This document shows, one piece after another, positions 41,490 through 53,285 of a stretch of 64,000 nt of DNA. The notes under the pieces were generated by a model. That model was not told the DNA's origin, made no database searches, and saw only the letters and a program-made list of their open reading frames with translations. Position 1 is the stretch's first letter. Every line of letters begins with the position of its first letter. The position numbers and the translations under genes were made by a program. Location of the stretch: positions 30,023 through 94,022 of the forward strand of contig JACCGJ010000290.1 in assembly GCA_013407085.1 (NCBI GenBank), written 5' to 3'. The stretch is from Atriophallophorus winterbourni (Eukaryota > Platyhelminthes > Trematoda > Plagiorchiida > Microphallidae).

Positions 41490-42564
41490 TTATACTTCGA
41501 TCATCCCTCTGTTTCGTTTGGTTTTGTTGCTGGTCCTTTCGGGCCCTTTCCCACCAGTGCACATCAGCAAAGATCCTTGCAGTGGTCTCTGAACGCTCCT
41601 TACGCCGGAAAAAAGTGGATAGTAAGATGTTTTCAAGATCCCTTTCAGAGTGAACCGTAATTCTAAGCAATCTTGGCTGGTCCAGGTTTGAAGAAGTAGG
41701 TTCACGACTTAGTCGTATCAATGATAGGGGTTCAACTGGCTCCAAGTCCATGTTGTTGCACAACCTTTTCCATTCTTCTTTATCGTGCTTTAGCCTGTCC
41801 CCTAGTAAGGTGGCACTCGTTTCCTTTACGTTGGTGCAAATCACGCTTAGTCCCTGGGCTGAATGTGCACTGTGTGTTTGGCGCTTTCGCTGGTTGCTGG
41901 ACGTTTCAACTACCTTAGATCGAATACCTATAGTGTCCACTTTGGGAGTGTTTTGCACCATGACTTTTGGTTTTGAACCTGAGGGTTTTCGCTGATCCTT
42001 CGGGTGAGCAGGTGGCTTTGGGTTCGTATCTTTTTGCGGACCAGGGATGTTTTGGACAGACAGGCCTTTAACAGTCGCATTTGTAAAGGTGGCTTTTTGA
42101 TGAAAAGGACACTCCGGCACATTTGCAACAGCTGAACATTCGTGTTGAAGGATCGAAGATTCAGCGTTTATCTGACTGGTATTACCGTCAGTGGTTATCA
42201 ATTTATCGAAAAACATACTGGCAAACTGAGAATTTTGAGTCTCTACCGATGTCTTCAACGTTTGTATGAAAAGCTCTAAGCTCAGCATCCGATCATCCAG
42301 GTTGCTTTGTGCAACACTTGTTCGAGCAGTTAAATCTGCGTTTGGTTTAGCGCGACAACTTTTGCACACGTAGCATACACCAGGCATGTTTTCATCCATC
42401 AGGATCGATAGCGCATCCGGGGTCAATGATTTGTCACAGTTTGCGTGACATTTGTGGGAACAGTTTTGACATGTGACAAATTTGACCTTACCACTGACGA
42501 CTTTCATGCAGACGACACACGTTTCGCGAACATCAGATTGTTTCATGTTAACGGGGTCAACCAA
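41490..42564 (-). pseudogene. CR1-like LINE ORF1 (element CR1-B), 3'-truncated
   Basis: From ATG 42564 the protein has a PHD-like finger (CVVCMKVVSGKVKFVTC, CSHKCHANCD, GVCYVCKSCR), a Lys/Pro-rich linker with PKPPAHPKDQRKPSG, and an RRM-like part (KHDKEEWKRLCNNMDL, LSLIRLSREPTS, PRLLRITVHSERDLENILL). It ends in HWWERARKDQQQ at about 41530. Beyond 41490 the frame reads into the tail and 3' UTR of the + strand CR1, so the VSVSVS stretch and the final 25 residues are not its own. The gene was cut by that insertion or abuts it. Confidence 0.8.
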
Positions 42565-43400
42565 AAGTACAAATCAGAGCACAAAAATCGATACGGCTGC
42601 GGTTGGTTTGTGTGGTATTGGGCGGAGTTGACGGAAAATGACGGGTTGTCGGAAAATTTCGTCACTCGATTTAGCTGCTAATTTGCCAGATTCCCTTTGA
42701 GATTTTTGGCGTGAATTTGATATCACGTTGTGTATTTCTCCGAGTAGTTCCCGACAATGATAAACACCGATGGGGTAATCGAACAGCAGAAACACAAAAG
42801 CGATTCAAATAAACGAACAAACTGTAGAAAAATCCACGGTTGACGTACACAAAGAACGACACGTCGCAGATGGATGATTCTTGTATGAATAGATCCGACG
42901 TAGCAACCTTTCAGATAGATATCCAAAAATCAAACCGATCGGATGAAAACCAAGAAAGTTATATGCAAAAATATCGGAGGTCAAAATTAATCCAACCGCA
43001 CGTCACGTCAAGCTGTGTCGTATACGTTCGTCCATTGTAGATGGTGTACAAGGAGTAATTGATTTTTTTACTAACAACAGCAATTCGTTTTCCTTCGCGG
43101 CGGATTACTTTTCGCAGCAGGTAAAAATAAAATTTGGTTTCTCAGTGAAAAAGACTCCGCCAAATTCGAATGAGAATCAGTTGTTACGTGTGTTTAAAAA
43201 TGGTCTACAATAACTCACGTTGACGCCCACCCATGCTCCTTTAGCAAATGGCCATTATCTCCATTTTGATGATTGGCTAAAAACGTTGTTTGCAAGATTC
43301 GCAAGAAATAGCAGTTCAAAGAATCTCTGTGTCGATTTCCGGTCGCAGACATAAACTTTCGGCAAGAGACTTCATCTTTACTATTCAGAGATTTCCAGAA
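42565..43400. other. Possible 5' region of CR1-B, otherwise unassigned
   Basis: No coding signal. It may hold the 5' UTR of the element on the minus strand. Confidence 0.35.
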
Positions 43401-43429
43401 AGCAAATCATTTATTCATATATTTATTCA

Positions 43430-43670
43430 TAGATTATATAGGGGTAAAAAGCCATGCTTTACAAGACCCACGAAAATGTACATCGGGCCGGATGGTAAAA
43501 GATATCAAAATATTGTTAGAGATTATTGTCAAACGTGAATAACATGCTTGTCAATGTGGACATCTAGTGATTTCTTGTAAACGTCAATGGTTCCACATTG
43601 TACCACGTGAGTAGGTAAACTGTTCCACAGCTGCACATTGCAAACGACTTTAAACAACAAACAAGTTGCA
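43430..43670 (-). pseudogene. CR1-like LINE C-terminal scrap
   Basis: KVVCNVQLWNSLPTHVVQC, then GTIDVYKKSLDVHIDKHVI on the minus strand match the conserved C-terminal block of CR1 RT proteins (VVNxWNSLPxxVV...FKxxLDxHL). No other part of the element remains. Confidence 0.6.
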
Positions 43671-43689
43671 CTGTTTCAAGCGCATGCGA

Positions 43690-43785
43690 ATCCTGATCCT
43701 ACTGTCCCTACCTGATGAGTGCAAACAGCACGAAACAGGTCGTGAGCTGTTTTGTGTGAAGGAGATGCATGCAAATGTGTTTTAT
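43690..43785 (-). repeat. Foldback-family arm (related to 21781-21917)
   Basis: ctgtccctacctgatgagt, then gcaaacagcacgaaacaggtcgtg and gcatgcaaatg match the loop and one arm of the 21.8-kb hairpin. Only one arm is present. Confidence 0.7.
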
Positions 43786-44049
43786 GACTTTAAACAACGT
43801 TTGAGAAACATCAAATCTATCATTCAAACATGACTCTCCATCTGGACTCAACAAAACTTCCTCATTTCTGGCAAAATATGATGGAATTTTATCCCGATTT
43901 GTCTCACGGATTAAATACTGACGACACACACGAAGAATTGTATCAATAAAGAATTGATATTATCATCAGGATTACCAGCTGGGAGTGATTGACGTGAAAG
44001 GTATTTCATGTATTTAGCACTCCAATGTTCAAGGAAATAATCATAAGTT

Positions 44050-44610
44050 CCCAGTGCTATCTTACATCGCAGGACCATTGCGGCAGAGCTTCTCGAACTC
44101 TAATTACAAAGCTCGCGCGATCAACGCTGACCCGGAAATCCTTACAACGACGACCTCCAATCAACAATCTCGTTCATGGAAACTAATGGATCATCAAAAC
44201 CGTCAATGGTTGGAAATGCTCATTTCAGATGAACACAATCGCTTGAAGAAATAGGGAGAACTATTTAATATTGAAAGACGAAATTGTGAAGACCGAGTTA
44301 GACCTGAGCTGACGCAACGGTTAGAAAACGCCATCGCAATAACGACCCGAAAAATCAAGGCTAACAAGCGACGTGACCTGGAAAACAAAATTCACAATAT
44401 TCCCCTTTATCAGCGGGGAACTTTGGATCAAGAACCTGTCCAACAAACCTCTTACTTAGAACGAACAACGCATTCTCAACTTCGCCTCAATTTGAAAGAC
44501 GCTGAGCATACTCAATTTGTGGCTAATTTGGAGTCGATATTGAAGTCTCATACCTTGTCAGAAGATATGCGCGAAGAATTCAAAGTAATTAAAAGTTTTA
44601 ATGGTCCAAA
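44050..44610 (+). pseudogene. Penelope-like element fragment (N-terminal region)
   Basis: QNRQWLEMLISDEHNRLKK, NCEDRVRPELTQRLENAIAI, NKRRDLENKI, LRLNLKDAEHTQFVANLE and SILKSHTLSEDMREEFK are about 60-70% like the minus-strand copy at 61850-63200 (NRQWLQFMIDDAHKRLKK and so on). This is the region before the RT fingers of Penelope-like elements. One in-frame stop and frame changes occur, and the RT core is absent. Confidence 0.75.
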
Positions 44611-44692
44611 AAGCAAATACTTTACAGTAACCACAGATTTAAAATATAGGGAATGCATAAAAACAACACAAATGTTTTATCCATATGGAAAA

Positions 44693-46030
44693 TCAGCACG
44701 TGTATTCAGGTGAAAGGTTGGATTTGGTCAACATATACTTTTCAAGTTCAGACTTGAACATGTTCAGACTTGTTGCGCAAATGATATGTGGGGGCACGGA
44801 GTTCCATAGAAAGCAAACTCTGACAGCAAAGAAAAACCTTCGACAATTTGATATGGAGTGTGGAATAATTAACTTGTATCCATGCGATCTGCTATCACGT
44901 GCTTCTTGCCGATGAAACAGGTGTTCAAGTGGGTGATGCACTGTAAGCAGAATGTTGAACAGCATGATCAAGTCAACCCTGAGGCGACGATACGAAAAGT
45001 CGTCGAGGTTTAGAGTTGCAATCCGCTCCTCGTATGGCCTGTTGTATAGACCGGTCACCAGTTTTGTAGCGCGGTGGTATACCCGTTGCAGCAAGGTCAT
45101 GTCCTTTTGTAACCATGGGAACCATGCTTGAACAGCATACTCCATTGTTGGTCTGATATAGGTGATATACGTGGTAGTATCTGCTTTGAGAAACGACCAA
45201 AGATCCTTCTGAGCAATCCTAAGCTTTGGCAGGACTTTTTGTATACAACAGAATATTGTCGTGATAACTTCAAGTTATTGCTAATCCACACGCCCAGGTC
45301 TTTTTTCTTCAGTAACCCATGAAAGTTGCTGAGATCCCAGAGAGTATGTAAATTTGAATGATTTACCGACGTTTAACATTTAACATTTTTGGATGTTGAA
45401 TGGAAGGCAGTTCCACAAGGACCAATTATGAAGTGCTTCGAGATCTTTTTGGAGAATTTGGCAATCTTCTATGGTGCGTATGCTAGTCCAGACTTTGATT
45501 TCATCCGCAAATGAAATGATTTTGCTGCGTACGATTACGGGTATATCGTTCGCGTACACGACTTAGAGTATTGGCCCCAAGACTAAGCCTTGAGGTACGC
45601 CACTTGTAACTTCTACTGGGCTTGATAGAGACCCATCAACTCTAACCCTTATAACTCTATCAGTCAAGTAATCCTTTATCCAAGCCAATAGTCTGCCGCA
45701 CACCCCGAGCTGCTCCAATTTTGTAGCAGTATGTTGTGGTTAACACGGTCAAAAGCTTCAGACATGTTCAAGTAAAGAGCATGGATTGGGCATCCATCGT
45801 CCACGACTCGAGTCCAATTATCAAGACTTATGAGAAGATTGGTGAGACAGGAGTGTCTTGTCCTGAATCCGTGCTGTGCGATGGAAACAAGCTTGTTTAA
45901 TGAGTTTGTCAGCTACAAGTCGTTCGAGAACTTTAGAGACTACTGGCAACAATGTGACGGGTCTGTAGTTAGACCAGACAATAACGAATGTCACTTTTTT
46001 GGAGCGAAGCGGAGTGCGAAGCGAATTTTC
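44693..46030 (-). pseudogene. CR1-like LINE RT, heavily mutated
   Basis: Reading from 46030: SNYRPVTLLPVVSKVLERL, QHGFRTRHSCLTNLLIS, LDNWTRVV, ALYLNMSEAFDRVNH (motif A region), SGVPQGLVLGPI-like sequence in mixed frames, then FADEIKVWTSIRTIEDC (FADD to FADE) and HNWSLWNCLPFN, and ORF 45145-44693 with MEYAVQAWFPWLQKDM, YEERIATLNLDDFSYRRL and VRVCFLWNSVPPHII. Numerous stops. The loss of a catalytic Asp (ADE) also marks it as dead. Its upstream end is near the assembly gap. Confidence 0.8.
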
Positions 46031-46104
46031 GAAGTGCCCTAACTGCCCTTAGCAATGGCGAATAGTATCAAAGCGAATATCCGAAGCACACTTCGCAACT
46101 TCGC

Positions 46105-47104
46105 NNNNNNNNNNNNNNNNNNNNNNNNNNNNNNNNNNNNNNNNNNNNNNNNNNNNNNNNNNNNNNNNNNNNNNNNNNNNNNNNNNNNNNNNNNNNNNNN
46201 NNNNNNNNNNNNNNNNNNNNNNNNNNNNNNNNNNNNNNNNNNNNNNNNNNNNNNNNNNNNNNNNNNNNNNNNNNNNNNNNNNNNNNNNNNNNNNNNNNNN
46301 NNNNNNNNNNNNNNNNNNNNNNNNNNNNNNNNNNNNNNNNNNNNNNNNNNNNNNNNNNNNNNNNNNNNNNNNNNNNNNNNNNNNNNNNNNNNNNNNNNNN
46401 NNNNNNNNNNNNNNNNNNNNNNNNNNNNNNNNNNNNNNNNNNNNNNNNNNNNNNNNNNNNNNNNNNNNNNNNNNNNNNNNNNNNNNNNNNNNNNNNNNNN
46501 NNNNNNNNNNNNNNNNNNNNNNNNNNNNNNNNNNNNNNNNNNNNNNNNNNNNNNNNNNNNNNNNNNNNNNNNNNNNNNNNNNNNNNNNNNNNNNNNNNNN
46601 NNNNNNNNNNNNNNNNNNNNNNNNNNNNNNNNNNNNNNNNNNNNNNNNNNNNNNNNNNNNNNNNNNNNNNNNNNNNNNNNNNNNNNNNNNNNNNNNNNNN
46701 NNNNNNNNNNNNNNNNNNNNNNNNNNNNNNNNNNNNNNNNNNNNNNNNNNNNNNNNNNNNNNNNNNNNNNNNNNNNNNNNNNNNNNNNNNNNNNNNNNNN
46801 NNNNNNNNNNNNNNNNNNNNNNNNNNNNNNNNNNNNNNNNNNNNNNNNNNNNNNNNNNNNNNNNNNNNNNNNNNNNNNNNNNNNNNNNNNNNNNNNNNNN
46901 NNNNNNNNNNNNNNNNNNNNNNNNNNNNNNNNNNNNNNNNNNNNNNNNNNNNNNNNNNNNNNNNNNNNNNNNNNNNNNNNNNNNNNNNNNNNNNNNNNNN
47001 NNNNNNNNNNNNNNNNNNNNNNNNNNNNNNNNNNNNNNNNNNNNNNNNNNNNNNNNNNNNNNNNNNNNNNNNNNNNNNNNNNNNNNNNNNNNNNNNNNNN
47101 NNNN
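46105..47104. other. Assembly gap, 1,000 N
   Basis: Exactly 1,000 unknown bases, a size typical of a placeholder. The ORFs that span it are artefacts. Confidence 0.99.
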
Positions 47105-47853
47105 CGTTCTCCGTTATCTGAACGCCCGCCATCCAGCCCATACTGACCTCCTAGGGGGCGCTCGTATTCAGACAGGCGACCAACACGAGCGTTGAGATCT
47201 CCTGCCATGATTACGACATCTGTCCTGCGTGCCTTGCGAAACAAACTATGCAACTTCTCATAGAAGTTGTCCTTACTGAGATCCACACTACAGTCCGTTG
47301 GAGCGTAGGCAGAAATCACAAACAAATCCCTCCGCGTTTAGCACCGCCTGTTCACCCGACAGTGGCCACGAAATCGTGCACCGCACAGTCTGCTGTCAAC
47401 GGGAATCCACTCTAAGAGTGATTGCTCAGCACGGGAACTGAGCGCGATACCGACGCCAGCCAATCCGGCAGAGGAAGCATCCGGGTCACTAGAGAGGCGC
47501 AGGTGGAATCTGCTGTCTGGTGCAGCTGGTGAGACCAACTGACAGACTTCGCTTGTGTCACGGAAACGGGTTTCCGACAAGCAGCAGATATCAATGCCTA
47601 ACGTCTCAAGCGTTCGTGCAAGGCCGGCCTGTTGTCCCGGTTGTAGCAAGGTCCGAACGTTAAACGAAGCTAACCGAAATGAAACCCGCGGGCGTAGAAG
47701 AGTTGCAGCAATCGACGGCTGTCTAGACGGCATGAGTCGTACATCAGGTAGAGAGAGCGAATCGGGGATGGTAACATGTGGAGAAGATGCAATAGAAGCG
47801 ATAGAAGCAATAGAGGAGATAGAGGTAGGAATTTCTAGTGCTGTTATTGTCAT
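47105..47853 (-). pseudogene. RTE-like LINE endonuclease domain, running into the gap
   Basis: From 47853: a low-complexity start (SISSIASIASIASS), then RLASFNVRTLLQPGQQAG, GIDICCLSETRFRD, GLAGVGIALSSRAEQS and LLEWIPVDSRLCG. A frameshift near 47340 follows, then ISAYAPTD, DVVIMAGDLNARVGR (catalytic GDxN) and DNGE at the gap edge. It belongs with the RTs at 58310-59310 and 60330-61840. The rest of this copy may be hidden in the gap. Confidence 0.85.
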
Positions 47854-47927
47854 TGTGCTGGAGAATTATCAATCGTGAAGCAAAAACATGAACAAAAATC
47901 GATTTCAGTCGTATGGTAGATACGGTA

Positions 47928-48156
47928 TTAAAGCACAAGCCAGTTCCAGTCCAGCCGATCCGGTATAATATAAAAAGTGCCCGACGCACAGTCAGCGACT
48001 GCACGTGGGCTCAGATACTGTCAGGTTGGCCCAGGATTAGACAGATAGGAGGGGAAAGTAAAATAGCAATGGTAGTGAGACTCCAGCGTGTTTCAACATG
48101 TAGCTCATTACCGTTGGGAAAATCAATGTTGCACGATTGCACATCGGTGCACCACA
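47928..48156 (-). repeat. SINE-like family A copy
   Basis: Near full length. It lies directly upstream (on the minus strand) of the LINE endonuclease ORF. See 3006-3237 for the family description. Confidence 0.75.
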
Positions 48157-48449
48157 AAGAGCCGGAAACATTCTCACATGCCTGCGCTTACCCGCTATCC
48201 TCGAAGACCCCGGAGCAATCAGCCGGCAGGATAAAATAGCCCCACAACATGGTTGGCGTACAGATGGAGGTCAAAGCCAAGTTAACCGTGTGAAGCGCGT
48301 AGAACAAGTGGACGAGTAGGAAAATAAGAAAGTAACTTTGATTCGCATAATCGATCCGCAGGTCCAACCACGAACAATGACCGAGTGTCGCCTGTGAAAT
48401 AAATAAAAAACAAATGTATACCGATAGAAAACGAGAGTATAAAAGAAAT

Positions 48450-48612
48450 TGCACGGGTGTGCAATCGTGCAGTACTTCTGTGCTGTGTGGCTAACATCGT
48501 GCTAAAGTGATTGGCCGACGGTAGTGAGCTTCATGCAGAAACACGCTGGAGTCTCATTATCATTTCTATTCCCCCTCATATCTGTCTAGGCTTGTGCTTT
48601 CATCATTCACAC
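48450..48612 (+). repeat. SINE-like family A copy with internal deletion
   Basis: Begins gcacgggtgtgcaatcgtgc and runs to atctgtctagg, then jumps directly to cttgtgctttcatcattcac. About 70 bp between the two near-identical aggc/aggcttg sites is absent. Confidence 0.75.
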
Positions 48613-48721
48613 GGAACAGAACTGAGAGATGTTGAAGGCATCGCCATCACCAACATCATCATCAAGGACAACAGTACACCGATAGTGAGTACAGAAGGCT
48701 CGACTGTCATGCAACGGTTGT

Positions 48722-49690
48722 CGGCCTCCTTGGGTGGTCAAACATGGATGTAGGCTACACGTGCATGGCCAGTTCGCGTTTCACGACAAGACGATTCCGG
48801 AGGCACAACCTCTCTCTCTCACAGTAATCAGTCGATCGGTAGCAGTTGCATGCTGATGGCGTGATTCACATTAAACAGAGGATAGAATTATCTGCAATAG
48901 CCCAGCTTGGAGTTGACGCTTTAAGTCGTGTCTCTGAAGCAAGTGGTCAATTACAGGTTCCAAAGTTTGTCATAGCCGGGGGTGGCAGTGGGGATAAGCT
49001 CCCACTGTTTATAAAATGCTCCCATATGGCGCGCGTCTCAAATAGCCTCAGACAACCAAGTCCAGCTTATGGCCTGCACGAGTTGCTCTCCGAGCCCGGC
49101 GAAACTTCTTCTACCAACAGGAGAAGAGGCGAGTGACTGGCGCCTGAAAACCACTTTGCTTCGGGCAGATGGAGCTCGTTAGAATGGGAGGGCATTACAT
49201 CTAAGGGAAGGAAAACCCAGATTTTAAACCTCCGCTGCCTTGCGGGATACCCGATCACAGGAAAGGCTTCGGGAGAAAACCATGAGGAAAAACCTGGAAC
49301 AGAGTCTGGTACACAGTTAGTTGGTGCACACCACCTCTTTCTGGCAACACCCTGCTGCCTTGCAGGTCGCACTTCGTTGTGCAAAGGCTAGAGAACCTGA
49401 CTCGAACAAACGCCGAGTGGTGCTGGGGACCCGCTTTGTACCCGAATTCCCAAGAAGCCGACTCATCCTCCAGGAGGAAATAGTCGCACACAAGTATAAG
49501 TACAAGTTCTTCCAAACTAGTACGGTCAATATCAAGCTCGTTCGTCTCTTTTGCAAACGTCTTTGTATCGTAAGTGCGGCGACAGGCCCATTGAGTTGAC
49601 TTCACGCTTTAAACTCTCAATTGAAATACGACTATTCTCCATTATGTACACAACCAGCGCTGTCGCGCAGTTTACACTCAGCATCCGCAT
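48722..49690 (-). mobile_element. LINE family E 3' fragment split by family B copy B3
   Basis: 48722-48956 matches the 3' end of family E (ggcctcctt...catggatgta) and 49498-49690 continues it (caagttcttcc, cttttgcaaacgtctttgt, attgaaatacgactat). Family B (48957-49497, ggttccaaagtttgtca ... agtcgcacaca) lies between, so B jumped after E. The duplication at the edges is short (taca). Confidence 0.8.
48957..49497 (+). mobile_element. SINE-like family B, copy B3
   Basis: Full-length copy, inserted in family E. Compare 9133-9683. Confidence 0.85.
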
Positions 49691-50104
49691 GGCAATAAAC
49701 ACTGAATAAACAAAGTAAGGAAATTTGAAACCACCGTTGGATAAACTCACTGTTTAACCAAATCTAGATGTAGTGAAACTTGTGTGGCTAACAGCGTGGA
49801 AAAATGATGATGTTACTTTTAATGTTGTATCTCAAAAAGTATTCAATGTAAACAAAGGTTTGGTGAGTATTTTTATAAGAAATATTTTTTCGGAAAAAAA
49901 CACTTATTTTGCTCATCTTAGTGTGGGCAAGGAAAAAGGCTAAGAATGAATGCAAGTGTTTTTACATGATTTTGGGAGTGTATAGGGTGCAATAAGATGC
50001 AAAAGTTATTATTATTATATTTGCACAATCTGATACACATAAACAATGAGATGTACAAAGCGAGAAGGGGGGTACAAAGCGTTGTCATCATCGTCATCGT
50101 TGAA
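49691..50104. other. Intergenic, nothing recognised
   Basis: AT-rich with poly-T/poly-A runs, no coding signal. Confidence 0.4.
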
Positions 50105-50290
50105 CGTAGGCATGATACTACCCGGTTGCCTACACCGAAGTAGGGGAGATTTCGTTTAGGGGGGTCCCACCCCGAGCCTTTACCCACAAGGCAGTGGAGC
50201 GAGAGAGGTTCGCACCTATCGGTGGCCGGTGACCGACGAAGCGGTTCATACGCCCTTTTCTGGGAATTTCCAGTTCGGAGCCCGATAACT
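50105..50290 (+). repeat. Low-copy repeat C, second copy
   Basis: Matches 6025-6184: gatactacccggttgcc, accgaagtaggggag, gtcccaccccgagcc, gtggccggtgacc. The following 50290-50975 has no recognised feature. Confidence 0.6.
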
Positions 50291-50975
50291 CCGTTGATAG
50301 GTTGGTGACTTCAGTTTTTGCCTGTGCACCATACAATGTCCTTGGATAGGACAAGGGGCAGTGACTTTTGGAGCGGCGAGTCACATCCGCCGCGTCGTGG
50401 TGTCATCATTGGATTTTTGTGGCTTTTTATGGAGAGAACGCTTGCCAGGCGAAAACCCACCACACCCTCAGACACCACCGAATAATATTCATAAAAGGTT
50501 TGCGTAAGAAAAAGCGCACTTGCAACCAACATAAGAGAGATACATTGCTCAAAACACATTTATTGCAGTCCTTGGCAAGTTTTACATACGCATGCTTATT
50601 TTCATTTTTTATCTCAACGTTTATTACAAAAATTTGCGAAAGCTAAATGCACACCACGACTGAAATTCAACATTTCAGAAAAAATGAGTTTGAAGTTTGA
50701 AGCCGAAGCTGTGGGCCAATGAGAACGCGTTTCCGCATGGTTACTTTCAAGCCCGTTTCTTGACCTTTGAATCGGTATACAACATGGCGGGTGTCACTTA
50801 GCGAAACTGCCCGTAACCATGGGTTTAAAGTCGGCGTATTACGGGTCATCTGGCGACTTAGGAAAAAAATCTGTCAAACCAGTCCTTTAAAAACTCCTTT
50901 ATTTCCAGAGAAATAAGTATTTTTAGACAAAATAAATTATGGTACCGGACATCAGAGTATCATTTTCTGGAAAAA

Positions 50976-51262
50976 ACCTGACAGTATCTCAGCCCACATG
51001 CGGTCTCTGACTGTGCGGCACTTTGCCTGGATCACACTGGTGCTTTCACATCACATCACACACACTGGTAGACGGTTAGTTGGTGCGCACCACCTCTTTC
51101 TGGCAACTACCTGCTGCATTGCACTTGCTTGTGCAAAGGCTAGAGAAGCTGACTCGAACGCGGAGTGGTGCTAGGGACGCCGCTTTGTACCTAAATTCCC
51201 AAGAATCTTCATTGAAGCCGACTCATCCTCCAGGAGGAGATAGTCACACAAAATAAAAAAAC
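50976..51262 (+). repeat. Tail of family A joined to the 3' third of family B
   Basis: 50976-51052 is the family A 3' end (cctgacagtatctcagccc ... tgctttcacatcacatc). 51065-51262 is the family B 3' part, starting at gacggttagttggtgc and ending with the usual ctcatcctccaggaggag and an A-rich tail. Both are 5'-truncated. Confidence 0.8.
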
Positions 51263-51914
51263 TCGTGCAAGCCAGAAGCTGGACTTTGAAACAATTCTAG
51301 GCGACGCCAAAAGGCATCATACTACACAGAGTATGAGCTCAATCCCACAAGCACTCGGGTAGGACAACTTGACATCAAATATTCAGTGCACCGCTGAAGT
51401 ACACCAAATAATTTTCACTTTTTTACGATAATGCATAAAAACGGTAGCCATATGGCAGAAAAAATTCGGTAATCTAGTTTCCGTTACTTGACGATATACC
51501 ATAGAATGGGAGATATATGTACCCGAAAACTTCTATCCACTGGGTCAATATCTCTTGATCACGGAGCAAGACAGAACATACAACCAAGTTCACGTTTCAG
51601 ACTGATCTTGGTTCTCAGAAGGGATCCCATCGGGGCCAAAGAAATGCATCAACTACGTGAGCCTTTCTCTAAGACAATAGCAGACCATGGCAATTCGAAC
51701 ACGGAAACCAGGAAAATTGAAACGACTGCATTCAGCTAATGGATTGTGTGGTAATCAGCAAACCAAAAGTACATGTCACAAACCGATAAGAAAGTGAAGT
51801 TCATAAAAGCAAAAAAACCGTCTGGGTGTGTCTGTACCATGACAGAAAATGAAGAAAGCGACCATGAAGGCGAAAGTACTACACGATTTAAGCTACAGCT
51901 TATTGCCTACAGCA

Positions 51915-52437
51915 TTCTGCATGCTGAATTCCATTTGGAAATCCTCCGCCCTCAGCATTAACACGAAGATCAGACTCTTCAAGAGCAACGTTCTGAGTGT
52001 GTTGCTATATGCATCGGAATGCTGGAAGACGACCGCTGCCATTGAGCGCAGAATGAACGTGTTTCAAACTAAGTGTTTGAGAAGGATTCTACGGATTTTT
52101 TGGCCACACACCATTTCGAATGAAGAGCTCCCGCGAAAAACCGATCTGGAGGTAGTATCTACCGTAGTCAAAAGACGACGGTGGAGATGGTTCGGTCATG
52201 TCTGCAGGATGGATCCCAGTTCGCATACGAAGGTAGCCATTAACTGGCTTCCGCAAGGTAAACAAAAAAGGGGACGGCCCAAGGAAATTTAGCGCAGAAC
52301 GTTGGAACGCGAACTACATGCACAAGGATTCACGGTGCAGACGGCAACGGAAGCAACGGCAGACCGGAACTACTGGCGTGCGGTTGTCTTCGCCTCATGT
52401 GCCACCCGGCACGAAGAGGACTGAGTGAGTGAGTGAG
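51915..52437 (+). mobile_element. 5'-truncated RTE-like LINE with 15-bp TSD and (TGAG)n tail
   Basis: The 523-bp insertion is flanked by the perfect repeat ttattgcctacagca at 51900-51914 and 52438-52452. It encodes the RT protein C-terminus: LNSIWKSSALSINTKIRL, LLYASECWKTTAAIERR, FQTKCLRRILRIFW, ISNEELPRKT and RRWRWFGHVCRM, then KRGRPKEI and a stop where a longer tail (RRTLERELHAQGF ... CATRHEED) continues in frame. The end is gtgagtgagtgag. It is a distinct family from the other LINEs here and was inserted into a family A copy. Confidence 0.9.
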
Positions 52438-52599
52438 TTATTGCCTACAGCAATCACATTGAAGACTCACTGTCATTTCTATTTCCTTTACAGATATTTG
52501 TATAGGCCTAGACAACTTGACCGAATTTTAGCCCACGTGCAGTTTATGACTGTGCAGCACTTTGCCTGAAACAGGCTTGTAATTTCATACATTTCATAC

Positions 52600-52944
52600 T
52601 TACACAGTTACACAAGGTTAGATAAAACTTACACCAGAAACAGAAACTAGTGGCAAATATGATCGACTAAGAGACATACTTACCACACTCCGATGGCTTG
52701 AACGGTTCGTGGACAAGCTCCTGGATACAACATGCGAGGCTTCGTAAAAAATTGATTGTTTATCGACGCCACAAGGAGGAGTTGTGACAGCTAATCAAGA
52801 AAGAACACAACGAATTCGAATATACGTATCCACATGATAGATGAAAACAACAAGGGTGGTACGAAATTATAGCCAATAAACCCAGCATAACGGAAAGTAA
52901 CAGCACACCAAAAGAATAAAATGACGTCGTTGTATCATGCTCTA
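52600..52944. other. Unassigned stretch between family A copies
   Basis: No coding or repeat signal recognised. Short peptides resembling LINE ORF parts could not be confirmed. Confidence 0.4.
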
Positions 52945-53285
52945 TTTCTCATATCTGTCTAGGCCTGGTCAACCTGACAGTATCTCAGCCCACGTGCAGT
53001 CTCTGACTGTGCGCCACTTTGCCTAGATCAGGCTTGTGCTTTTATACCATACCATCATTCGAGTTAAACTGTAAACAGTAGCTCATATGCAACATCAATA
53101 AATTCAATCAAACGATCAACATATGGCAGAACCAAACATCGATTTCATCTAGTTCCTTACGAATGTGAGGAGAGATTGATTGATGATTGAAAGCACAAGC
53201 CTGATCCAGTCAAAGTGCCGTGCAGTCACAGACTACACATGGGCTAAGATACTGTCAGGTTGCCCAGGCCCAGAAAGATATGAGA
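52945..53285. repeat. Two family A copies in opposite orientation
   Basis: 52945-53052 (+) and 53190-53285 (-), both lacking the head, face each other tail to tail across about 140 bp. Confidence 0.75.

Larger units (their letters stand above)
37150..41491 (+). mobile_element. Structurally intact CR1-like LINE with two ORFs
   Basis: Both ORFs are free of stops. ORF1 (37168-38328) precedes ORF2 (-1 frame, to 41150), and a 3' UTR with A-rich runs ends in (TGATAC)4 at 41464-41487, the microsatellite tail expected for the CR1 clade. The 5' boundary near 37150 is inferred from where the opposite-strand element stops. No clear target duplication was found. Intact ORFs suggest a young, possibly mobile copy. 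Confidence 0.85.

Noticed and set aside
41380..41490. C-terminal VSVSVS region of the CR1-B ORF1
   Set aside because: It is the (TGATAC)4 tail and 3' UTR of the opposite-strand CR1 read in reverse.
46039..47325. ORFs of 357-428 codons
   Set aside because: They consist of N placeholders; only the right end (47105-47325) is real LINE endonuclease sequence.
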